A DNA stretch of 64,000 bases, taken from NCBI RefSeq assembly GCF_001039355.2, contig NW_019775583.1, positions 190,767 through 254,766 on the forward strand, in the 5' to 3' direction. The notes under the pieces are model-generated. The model worked only from the letters and a program-made list of their open reading frames with translations. It searched no databases and was not told where the DNA came from. Origin of the DNA: Lingula anatina. Its lineage: Eukaryota > Brachiopoda > Lingulata > Lingulida > Lingulidae. Position 1 is the first letter of the stretch. Each line of letters begins with the position of its first letter. The translations under genes and the position numbers were made by a program. Shown piece after piece: positions 26,306 through 37,800 of the stretch.

Positions 26306-28400
26306 CAGGGTTCGTTCATGCTTAATATGGAATATTATTTAAATTATCGAGTAAATTTTCTACAAAATATTTATTTTCTCTCTCGCTATTTTAAATCCGA
26401 AACTTAGGTGTCACCCCATGTGTAGCCAGGTGTGTTACCTAATTATAACACAACTCTCGAAACAATTGATGCATGCAGTTGCACGTTCTGTGGTCAGAAA
26501 TGTGAGGGGTGGTATTTTCGGCAATTTCTGTCCTTGTATACCTGTAAAAACGCATGGGTTTGGCCAATCTTTGGAGTGTATTTCAAGAAGCAACAAAGGG
26601 ATCGCCCTGAAACTTCCAGGTACCTTTGCTTAGTTCGACAGCTAAGCAACGCATGATATTTTTGCTCTTAGAGAAAATGGCCATAAACCGGCAGCCATTG
26701 CCAAGCAATTCAACAATTGTCAGGGAACCGTTTGTCAATGCTACAACAGGCGCACCTAATCCAAGACCTCGACCAGGGTGTCCTCGAATCACAACAAGAA
26801 GACAGGTTAGTCTTCTCCTTACACTGTGCCGTGCTTGCCGTACAAAGCCAACCAGTGCCCTCAGAAGAGAGTTGCAGAATGTTATTCAAACGCCCGTTTC
26901 AGTGTCCGTCACGAAAAAGAGATTACTGCAAGTCGGTTATTTTACACGAAGACCAGTACGGAAACCACTGTTAACAGCAGGTCATGCACAGCGACGTCTG
27001 CAATGGGCTGGGGACCACGTGCGTTTGCGGCCAAACCACTTGAATCACGTCGTTTTCAGTGATAAGTCCAGAGATGGATTTTTAGGGTTGACTGTCGAAT
27101 CCGTGTCTGCCAGCGTGTGCGAGAGGCATATAACGATGATCGTGTACTGTCTGGGGTGCAAGCAGGGGGTAGTGGCGTCTCTGTTTTGTGAGCATTTCAT
27201 GCCATTGCCCAGAACCAGTTGGGTTTTCTAGAAGGCAACCTCAACCAGGGTTCTACAGCAAACAAAACTTCCATTTGTTAGAGACATGTTCAGGAACAAT
27301 TTTGTGTATCAAGACAAAATCGAGCTCGCAGAAACACTGCTTTTCTTCAAAACCAAGGGATTCAGCAACTGCCCTGACCTGTAAACTCCCCAGATATGAA
27401 CCCAATTGAAAATCTGTGGGCGGAAGTAACTAGCAGCATTAACAGCTATGGTCACAGGGTATGCCATGTAGGGTGAGGGCGCTGCAAGCGGCTGCTGGAG
27501 GTCGTACCCGCTATTCATTACTTTTCATGATTTACTGTAACGAGTTCTAATACTGACATCAAACTCTTGATATGGTTTTCTGGGGGTGTTCTTTTCTTTT
27601 GAATGACAACTTATGTCAGATTTGATATTTTTGACCAAAATGTCTCATTATTGAATACTGGATATTTTTATCACTCAATTACAAACTTTTTTATGAATAA
27701 TAACAAAAAAAAATTAATCTGCACTCAAAAATAACAATGATAAAAAATATTCCATATTAAAGTCATAATAACTCTTCGTTTTGACAAAAAATTGGATTTT
27801 CCTGGAGTAAACGGCAATTTTCCCGTACTCACCAATGGTCAGCGACCCCATTCCTGCATTCAAAGTTAATCCAGGGTTTTTTTTCCTAAACGTACGGTTT
27901 TTTGTTAAAATCTCTTAAGTGATTTTAACTGACGGAGCCCTCTCTAACGAGCGGGGTTTTCTGATGACCTACTTAAAACCGCGGGAAAAGCAGACAACAA
28001 CAACACTTTATTGCAATAAAATAAGATTCATACGATATAATCGTCTTAATTGCTCATAATCACAACGTGTGCAGTTCTGTGCTTTTCGTTATCCGACACA
28101 CTGTACAAAAACTCGCAACTTACGTAGGAGGATTGTGTCATGCGCCTGTGTTATTTAGGTCTCGACTGCACGCGAGAATCCGCGTGATGCGCCAAAATCC
28201 TTGGCAACGAATGCCTTGATGACCGGGAAAAAGGCACCGAAAGCCCTATTGACAAGCACAGTTTTTAGTTTTACTACAATAACAGCCGTTTTAGTGGTGA
28301 AATGCAATATAATATATTTCCGTGTGTTGTTTAGAATGTATTTCTTGCGGAATTTTGAATCTCAAAGGAAGAGTTATTATTGCTTTAAGTATTAACCATG
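26306..28400 (+). mobile_element. Second Tc1/mariner-like copy, frameshifted and split by a TTAA MITE
   Basis: Same family as the element at 16890: left terminus CAGGGTT then CTTAATATGGAATATTATTT. The transposase is decayed (reading frame 26626-27231 with GDHVRLRPNHLNHVVFSDKS, then several shifts), but PDMNPIENLW keeps the catalytic Glu that the other copy lost. The right terminus TTCCATATTAA is interrupted at its TTAA by a MITE (27761-28384) and resumes as TTAAGTATTAACCATGCA. Lies in the 5' flank of the half-copy; the duplicate has an empty site near 52070. Confidence 0.85.
27761..28384. mobile_element. TTAA-target MITE inserted in the Tc1 terminal repeat
   Basis: Flanked by TTAA on both sides (27757-27760, 28385-28388). 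Ends AGTCATAATAACTCTTCG and AAGAGTTATTATTGCT match the family at 22599, 44611 and 56368. It is longer than the others (624 bp) because of extra internal sequence at about 28000-28250. Confidence 0.8.
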
Positions 28401-29559
28401 CAGTTCGACCTATATGACCGTAAAGGTATCCAGTTTCACTTAAGAAAATTCAAATCCTTCACTTAATCGCTTGTACGGTTCATCTCTTTGACTATGTCTT
28501 GTCTGAAATTCGTACCAGTACGCTGAATGAAAATAAGTTACGTCGAACTGCAATTATAATAATAACAAGAAATGCCATACGCCATTGCATGTACGGGGGG
28601 GGCGTCTAGAATGAGTGAGGTCGCCATATATCTAGTGCACACTGACTCTCGTTGCATGCAATCAGATTTTACACACTTCATACTTCCAGAAAACGTGAAT
28701 AAAATACTGATGCTAGAAAAGGGTTTAAAAAGTTCAAAAGGATGAATTGTATACCTCATTATCTTTTTGCTTTTTGATGCCACTGTTTCGAAATAGATGC
28801 CTTCCAGAGAAAGAGAGACAGAGAGAAGAGATCCAACTCCACAATGTTACTACAGTATCAGTAACTCCATGTAATTGCCTAAGGTCTTCCACTGAGGTAC
28901 GTGTAGGTTTATACCACATTCTTGTTGCGAACGTAAAAACAAGATATCCCAATAATTCAAAGCGCCTTGACAAATTATTTTTAAACGTAAAAGATATGTA
29001 ACAGAGACCTACCGAATGGTTGTTCTTGCCTGAGAGCGTAGTCGTATGATGCGATATTATATGGATGGAAAATTCTAATTTATTAAAATAAGGGTGAAAT
29101 CAAAGCCTTTGCAATGTGATCAAAGCGATGCGGGTGTCTATCATAAGGCCTAGCACGTGGCGTGATCCTGATAGTGTAAAGGGGATTGCTTATAATTGAT
29201 GTAATCACTGCAAATGTAAGTGATATGAGACGAATCAATTTTGATAGAAAACAATCAGACCCTTTGAAAACCATTAGATGACGCGGCACACCTTAATAAT
29301 AACCTAAAAGAGAAGAAAATTTCTGCAGTATATCCCTCTATTTTACCTAGCCCCCTTCCTCAGATTTTATGGTTTTAAATTCTATTAACACATATGCACA
29401 ACGGGAACAGGCACATTATGTTTTCCACCTGCATACATAAAGGTTGTTTGCTTGACACAAACAAAAAAAATAGAAATAGGGTGAGCGGAACATATGACAA
29501 TATTTCATATAAATATTGTTACAGAAGAATATGAATTTATGCTGGTGCCCTCTCCAGTT

Positions 29560-29905
29560 GCTGGCTAGACCAGACAAAATTGATAAGTTGGTTCACGAGC
29601 ACAATCGGTCCTAATTTTGAATTGAAAAAAAAACGATATTTAACATAGCTCCTTTTGTTCAAATGGGAAAAAAGCTACAGTTAATTTGGGTTGGTAAGTG
29701 TGTCAGATTCACTACTGGCACAAAAAACGTGGATTTAACATTGTATAACCCTGAACTGAAAAAAAGGAAAAACATTATAATGTATCTGCTAAGCTCGTTC
29801 AACACTATACGTTAAAAAATAAATAAAATTAACAAAAACCAATACCAAATGTTCGCCTACAGAGAGGCGCTGTTAACCAACTTATCAATTTTGTCTGGCC
29901 TAATT
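29560..29905. repeat. 345-bp inverted-repeat element, shared by both duplicates
   Basis: GACCAGACAAAATTGATAAG at 29567 is inverted at 29876 (CTTATCAATTTTGTCTGG). The duplicate at 53232-53830 has the same ends with a LINE fragment inside, so this element predates the duplication. Confidence 0.7.
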
Positions 29906-30149
29906 AGCATTTTTTTCTATCCACTGGCATTTTAAACTCAGCATCATTGAACATATTTTGTCACAATCGGGGATAAGAGTCTGCCAAATTGAAAGGTTTC
30001 AAAGATAAATTTCTATATTTCAGTTGTATTACACATCCCTTAGTGTATTGTGGTACCCTCACCTATTCAAGAAAATCAGCGTTTAAATAAAAATATGGTA
30101 TTATTGATTTGTATACACGGTATAGTCTTATTCTTATTAACAACATTTG

Positions 30150-31300
30150 AGTAGTGGGGGAAGGGAAGAGAAAATGCTTATTTCATCAATATGGTTTAAG
30201 ATATATCAATACAGTATATATTTTAAATGGAGGTGAGGGTTGGGACAATTGATTTCATATATCATCATATATCATTTATGCATGACATTAAGTCAAGGGT
30301 CATTGATAATGGGTCAAAGGTCACAAGAGGTTATATGTTATGGATCTTCATAAATTAAAAATAAAAATCTTAGAAATATTGTTTAAAAAAGAAATTGGCA
30401 TTTTGCAAATGATTTGTAAGCAGGGCATTTTTTCACACTAATGAACAAAACTTTTGGAGTCTCAACTGCTTTATTTTAGAAAATTATGTAACTAGAGTTA
30501 AATGTGAACCTTACTGTCATAATATGTCCCCTTCAAAGGGGGAAGGGGAGAGAAAATGCTTGCTTCATCAATATGGTAAAAGATATGTATCAATGCATTT
30601 GATATCCTTATGGAGGTAAGGGATGGGACAATTTTAAAATTTCGTAAATCATTAATGCATGACAATAACTCAAGGGTCATTTGTAATGGGTCAAAGCTCA
30701 AAAGAGGTCATATTTTATGAGGTTTTTATAAATTAAAACCAAAACCTTACACTTGTTTGTGAATAAAATTGGCATTTTTAAACATAGTATAGTTTCATAC
30801 TTATGAACAAAATTTGAACCAAAATTTGAAACTGTTTTATTTTTAAAAAAATTTGTAACTACTGTAGTTAAGTGTGAACCTAACAGTCAAAATACATGTA
30901 GGCCCTCTTTAAATTGGGGGTATGGAAGAAAAAGAGAAAAAGATGTTAAAGATAAAAAAGATATAGCAACAAAATGCACATATTAATTCAGTTATGGGAA
31001 AGGACAAATTCTTTGATTAAGTCACAAGTAAACAGAGACATGCTCCATTAGAAATAGGTCAAAAGGTCAGATGAGGCAAACATTCAGCCAAAATTTAAGT
31101 TTTTTCATAAATATGAACTTAAACACCATTAAATGAGAACATCATCGGTTATAATTATAGAAATATTTTTGGGCTATAACTAGATGTTGTGTGACTATTA
31201 AAGACTAGGTCATTGAGTCTGAGGCCCTTTCTTTAATTATTTCATTTGCATATTATACATGTATGGCTTCACTTCAAAATGGAAGTGAGAACTTTCTGTT
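30150..31300. repeat. Three-unit tandem repeat of about 380 bp
   Basis: Units start near 30160, 30542 and 30921 with GGGAAGRGGAGAGAAAATGC, followed by TTCATCAATATGGT, TGCATGACA, TCAAGGGTCAT and GGGTCAAAG. The third unit is the most diverged. Non-coding and located 3' of the complete TEP gene. Confidence 0.75.
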
Positions 31301-31389
31301 ATAAGGAGTCAGAGGGTTAATTTTTACTCACATTCAATTTGTAAGAAGTAAGATAGAAAGCTATTGTTACATAGCCTGCATCCAAGGGT

Positions 31390-31545
31390 AAAGGATATGT
31401 AACGCATTGATATATATTTAACCACATTGAAAAAATAAGCATTTTCTCCCCCCACCCCCACTTTTAAAGGGGGCATATTTTGGCCATAAGGTTCACATTT
31501 TTAAATGATTTTCTAAAGCTGAGGCTCTAAATAAGCATATACCAT
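31390..31545. repeat. Inverted partial copy of the 380-bp unit
   Basis: Reverse complement reads AATGTGAACCTTATGG then CCCCCTTTAAAAGTGGGG and GAGAAAATGCTTATTT, the unit junction of the adjacent array in opposite orientation. Confidence 0.7.
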
Positions 31546-33037
31546 ATTTACAAATAATTCACCAAATACCATATTCTTACTTAAGCATTGATTTTACGAA
31601 AAAACTTTGGTTTTTAATCAAGAAAAATCCTCAAATAAATGACCTCTTTGGTACCGAAAAGTGATTGGCTCATGGAGTAGCCGATGAGCCAGATGTCTGA
31701 TTTTCAGCCATAGGTACCAAAAAGGAAAGAAATCTTCACAGTTATTTTAAGAAAGGCCTTTCTCTCTAGTGTTCAAATATACGTAAAAGCCTTCTCATAC
31801 TGGTAGCACTTTGTATGCTATCACACTTTATATAACCACATACAGCAGCAAAGACTTCTTTCAGACGGCGGTAGTGAGTGAAACGCTTATTATATCTACC
31901 TGTAAATATAATTTATAATTGCATTAAAATTGACAAAATAACATTTTTTCTGCATCTTTTTTCTGCTTTTTGTCTGTACATTTGACAGCTTTCCTGCCTT
32001 GTTTCTTTCTTTGCATCTATTGTTTCAAAACTCCAACCAAATTGTTATAATGTTGAATGGGCTTATGATAAATGAATTATGCAATGAGAAAGTATGGATT
32101 GCAAAGAATAAATAAATAAATAAATAAAAATAAAATAAAAAAATAAAGTCACCAAAAGCCATCAAAGTAAACGCCACTGGAATTGCAAATATGTTTATTA
32201 CCCATGCGCCGATCTTACATTTTGATTTAACTGTCTTATTTTTTCTTAATTATATGCATTTATCTAACTCTCTTTATGTGAGTCCAAATCCCTCATGATC
32301 CGTTTCGTATGTCCCAAAAAATATTTCAAATACTGGATAATAGCAATTCTTCAGTTGATTAACCGCATGTATTAATATTACTTCAAGCCTCTTCGTATTG
32401 CTCCCAATATATCAGTCCTGGAATGAGATATTAAGCCATACCAGTTTAATAATGTGTCACAGAAGTCGGGAAACATGGTCAAGTGCGTCCTTTTCCATTC
32501 ATAAAGAGTTTTGAAATGTAAATAAAATGATAATATATGTGAGTGTGATGATATTAATAACATGACTAATAATGATTATGATAACAAGTTATTTCTTAAA
32601 AAGTCACAGAGCAAGTACGTCTCATACTTACATAAACCAATTTAAGCAATGACATCCATTAGGAAAAAAACTCATTCAAAAGAAAAATTACCCAAAATAA
32701 AAAATAAAATGAAAATAATGTAAATTATGTGTGTCTGACTCTAGAGACATCACATACAGCAACATTCCAGACGGTTTTCTATTAAGTGTCATAATATTTT
32801 TATGTCTCCTCCATTCCAGTTTACCAACAAACTTTCAAAGTCCCATTCATAACAAGAAAGAAGGCAACAAGGAATATTGATCGTTCGTGATTTGGCCAAA
32901 CAAGGCCGCTTTTATTATATAACCCCACTATCCTAATCATTTTTACAATGATAACAATTTAGCAAATTGTTGCCTGTATTAAATGTTATAACCGTATATA
33001 AAAAAAATATATCAAATATTCAATAAGACTCATCATC
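31546..33037. other. 3' flank of the complete TEP gene, no gene seen
   Basis: AT-rich. A (TAAA)n tract at about 32105-32145 is the only structure noted. Confidence 0.5.
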
Positions 33038-34807
33038 CTAAAAATTATGATGTGATGAGTCAGCAAAAGTTTTATTTACAAACAATTTTGAACAAATTTC
33101 GTTTGTGGGGTTGCAAAGAGGCGCTTTTTTATCTTCACAATCACCACTGTCACAATGAGTATGAATCCGTCCATCAGGAACTGAGAAAAGAGTAAAGCTA
33201 CCATCAGCAAGGATAAAAATCAGTGGTTGAGCTGTTCTTACCTTCCAGCACAGTGAGCACCTTTCCCGACAGATGTCGCAGACCGTAGTGATTTGCAAAA
33301 TATATAACCCATAGAAAGCGGTCACTTGCTTTTCTGTAAACGATCAAATGAATAGAGACAGGTAAGTTTTGATTCCTTTAAGTCTAAATGTTGCAAGCAT
33401 GTTAAAATTTATCTAAATAATTTCATTTAAAAGAAGAGAAGTGGATATGCATTTATTATGCATTTAAATATTTTGAACTAAATAAAGATGATATAATAAA
33501 TGAGTAATTAAAACTTATGCAATGACAGCGACAAAAAAAATACCTGGGGAGAAGTAATCATAGAGCCTAACAGCTAGTTGTTTGGATTCAGCTACCAGTG
33601 TGACACGCTGCACATTAAATGTGATGCAGGTTTTTGTAGCACTGACCTGGAAGACAAAATTGAAAAGCAATATATTATTAAAGGCCCACAGCAACCGTTA
33701 CATCTTCAAAGATGATCACATTGAAAAAAAACTATTTCTAATAAGTTTGACTTAGCCTTTATTTACCAGTTTAGACTGTACTTCATACCTAAAAAGCTGT
33801 CAAAATTATGTCTAAATTCATAAACCTGTGTTTGATTACAAGATCTATAAGGTGATAAATAAAAATGCCTAAAACCGGAAGCTAATTTCCCGCCACCAAT
33901 CCGCACTTTGGTGTCATGTGAATCAAGGATAAATTCATTAATTCTTGTGGAGTCACTGGCGTTCTGGTAAAATTCGTACCTCATCAAAATAAAGCACAAT
34001 TTTTCTGTACGCTTTCTCCGTCTTCTTCAGGGACGGAAGCTGTGAAATGCTCTCCAGATCAGCCTCGAATCCACTAGGTATTCCGATCTCTAGCACCGCC
34101 ATGCCGCTTGCTGGGCTGTTCTCCAACCACCTGAATAAAAATATACAGTGAGTGTGTTAGGTGAGCTTCAAGCACAATCGTCAGTGGTTTTTAAAAAGCT
34201 GGGCAGCATGATTGTCGTTTAATTTCAATCTCCTGGGACTTGTTTAACAAAAAGTAGAAAGACATTGGATTAAGCTTTACAGACGTAAAATCGGAAAGAC
34301 TGTTAAATAAAGCCAACACTGTTTTCCGTCATTCGTCCTCCTTATAAATAAACAAAATGCTGTTGTACACTCTAAATTAACAATAAACCCTACTGGGGAT
34401 ATCTCTCTTTGAGACGCAATGCACATTTTAATTATCGTGTTCCATGGACAGGGGCTTTTTTTTTCTTCTTCTGTGGGTTACGTACTTCGAGCAAATCTGG
34501 ACCTTCACTAAGTTCCCAAATGCATGCTCCACCTGTGTCGCTTCGACAGCAAACGATGGTTCTTGCTCCATTGTTTTTATGTTGTATGACACGGACACCT
34601 AAAAGATAAACTGGGGTATCGTTGGATATTTCAGAAAAAAATAATGCATTATGAACTACTCACTTACAAAAATTGACCATATTATTTTTCAATGTGTTGC
34701 CGTATTGAGTTAAGTTAATCAAATATCCTGTCAAGGTATCTCACCTGGAAAAGCGCCCTTCCACTGCCAGTTGCCGAAACTGTCACTTGTTTGGTAGCAT
34801 CTGGGAG
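33038..34807 (-). CDS. Complete TEP, exons 31-35: receptor-binding domain and C terminus
   Basis: Exons: 34745-34807, 34486-34598, 33980-34130, 33544-33646, 33038-33333. Motifs in order are [21 protein letters not shown], then VSVSYN, then [14 protein letters not shown], then VRLYDYFSP, which match the A2M receptor domain (PF07677). The last exon encodes [12 protein letters not shown] and, read straight through, 64 further residues with four more Cys before a TAG. A good 61-nt GT-AG intron lies inside it (33181-33241). Splicing it would replace the tail with a hydrophobic stretch, [15 protein letters not shown], and a TAA at 33076-33078. AATAAA in the antisense sense lies near 33070. Confidence 0.85.
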
Positions 34808-37800
34808 CTTTAAAAGTAACACCAGTACGGAATTACACCTATGACACAAAGTCAGTGTTTGTGCGTGAGAGAGAGAGAGAGGGAGGGAGAGAGGGAGGGA
34901 GAGAGAGATCAATGCGCAACAGTAAACTACCAAAGGTATCACGTTTGTACCTTAAATATAACTTTAAAAAAATCATAATATATCTATTTATATGTTAGGC
35001 AAATGAAAAAGAGTAAAGGGACTATAAAAAGGAAACCAGACACAAAGACCTTTGCTTAATAATGATTACACACCCGTAGGATAATGGTATTACCCCCCCT
35101 AAGGGTCACTTGATTGGAACTTCCCTCGACGCCAATGGTGACCTGCATGTCCGGGCTTGATGCCGCATAGATATCAACAGTAAACACAGACAGCGCCTGT
35201 AGAGCCACCACCGTGGCCTGCAAGACAATAAGAAACAGTAAAACAGATGAAAATAAAAAAGGAAATATCTAAGTTTTGTTGCAGAAAGCCGCGTATCCCC
35301 TAAGTTGATGAATTGCACAACTGGCTTTGACTATGGAGAGATCCCCGGATGCCCAACACTGGAACAACTGTTGACTTATATTAGTTGACGAAAGTTCCCC
35401 TTGCGCCTGCCATTGGAAAAAAAAGCTGGCCTATTGAGGAGAGACCCCCGTATGACCTAAGGTGAAAATCGGATAAATTACCTTTGTCAAAGCGAGCTGT
35501 CCGTCTGTTTTCTGTTGGATGAATAAGGTAACTTACCAGAGTTGAAGAGAACCTTCCGTAGGTATTACGTTGGGAAATCAGCCATTTCATCAGAGGCATT
35601 CCTCCTTGCGTGTCCGACTTCTCAGCATACGCAAGGAGAGCGTAAGAAATTATCTCGACATTGATAGCACTGGCCTGCATCTCATATGTGTTGCGATATC
35701 CACCCTCTGGCTCGGAAGCACCTTGAAAAAAAAAAAGTAACATGTATCTTACGCTCTCGAAATTTGTCTTTGGTTGAAAGTAAACTGTCAATGTCTTTGG
35801 ATGCCGATAGGTAAATCAAAAACCTTCAAAACTCGTGAATTCATAACGAATCACTTCATATCAAGCTGACTTGATTGTATTTTGACAGTTATAAAAATAA
35901 TGAGGTAAACTTACCTTTGAGTAAATTCGGTATCAAAGTTTTCAGACGGTTGAAAGCTGCAACCGCTTCGTAACTTTTGGCTTTTTGCAGGGCATACGAT
36001 GAAATGGCCAGACTGTAAGGGTTGGATACGGACGCAGTACGGTTCTCCAAGTAATGGACAGCACTCTCTGCGGCGTTCCGTACATTATCATTGGTAGACT
36101 GAAATGGCAAGAAACGCATTAGTTGTTAAAATGGTCATATCAGCTAAAGTTGCCTATACAGGTAGATTTAGTTTGTTCCTATAGATTAAGTTTGTTCCAG
36201 TTTCTTATTATTTCATCGCTGGTTCTAATTTTTAAAAAACTGATGCATCTTAATGTTCTTCTTTTGTGAATACTTCCTACAAAAATTTTCAAGTCAGTTT
36301 GGTCTGCACTTGCATTTGAAAGAATATCACCAGTAGAAATCTTTATAAAACATGAAGATAATATGTAAATTAATATCCAGCGGATAAAACATTGCATCTG
36401 ATATATTAAAATAATACTTTTTCAATAAATAAAAAAGGTGCTTACCATATCCTTATTTTCCAGTAGAGTAATAACCACAAAGGCAGTCAGGGATACATCC
36501 GATGACGAACCAGTCTGCAACAAATATATATAACTAGTTTTGAAAAAAAAGGGGGCAATAAATTAAAATACATATTCAAAACCATCAATAGAATTTTAAA
36601 AAACATATTTACCTTATTGGAATAAGATAAAAAATACTTAAATATTCAAAAATTCATTTGACGTTCTTGGACTATTTCTATGTTCATTTCCAAGAGCTCA
36701 ACGAATTTGAGATAGTGACCCATGGTCAATAAAACTTTGGCAAAATACACTATAGTGCCAAGTCTACAAAGGGCCCAAAACAATCAATTCCAAAAACGCT
36801 GTCCGTCTTTACTTTTACTTCAAATTGAATCTTTACTTCTGTTTATATTAACAATTGCAATATTAAGTGCCTGCATTGCCCTATGGACCACACTCCCAGG
36901 CTCAGGAAAAGAGCCATCTGCGTTCTGCTGGCCAATTATCCAGTTGATGGCCTTAGTGACAACCTCATCATCGATCTCGATATGGTCACCTGCTTGTTTC
37001 AAGGACTTTGTTACGAACGCAGTAGCCCTGAAATGGTCGTGTTGAAAATCGTCTATTTTTTTTTTAATTAGGCATACAAAGGAATCATACAAAATATTGT
37101 CAATACCGTCTCACTACTTTTATCACACTAAAGCATGAGAAAAATTACAAAAAATTACAAAATTCCGTTACAAATCATTAAAAGTTTCACTTGTTCCACT
37201 TATTCCCATTGGCACTTTTGTAGTAATAAAGCTACTCCTGATGTCAAATATCAACTGCAGTATACTATCCAAACTATGTGTTTGCATGAGATGAACACAC
37301 GTAGGCGCAAACGTGCACATATACGCAGGCAATCATACCCTGTAGATACAACAGAACGTGCATAATAAATAAACTTGTATTATGCAGGGGAGGGAATATA
37401 TTGAGACATAGTGGAACACGTGAACCACAATTTGACTAACCACATGCTTCCGGAGGTGTCACTTTCTCCAAATGAACTAAATGAACCGTCCGCGTGCTGG
37501 TAGACAAGTACATTTTGGTATCCTGCAACAAAATTCGATTAAGTTTAGTTTTTTTTAGGGTTTCTCCAGTTTCGTTTAACCCGGCAATCTATAAAAGTTG
37601 CCCAGGTTGCACTGAAATATTGCGCTGGTTAATATATACTCTCATTAAGCCTGTAAACACTTGTTATGTAATCTTCAGCCGGCTCATTAGTGTTAAACTT
37701 TACTTTAAATTTAAAAGGCAGATATTATATGAGGCATACAGAACTATTCATATTTAAATTATGTTTCTGTCAAATGATGTATTGCCAAGTGTCAAGCCTC

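Larger units (their letters stand above)
10845..30085. repeat. Segmental duplication, TE-expanded copy (TEP half-copy and 5' flank)
   Basis: Exons, introns and 5' flank match 40430-54205 in the same order and orientation. Right-edge landmarks shared by both copies are the GACCAGACAAAATT inverted repeat and GTGGTACCCTCACCTATT. The left edge falls within intron 21, where AAGAACCAAATCTTGGACTA is the last shared string. It is about 5.4 kb longer than its partner because of private transposon insertions. Confidence 0.85.

Noticed and set aside
30150-31545. CRISPR-like array
   Set aside because: Units are about 380 bp with no short repeat-spacer pattern; this is eukaryotic DNA.
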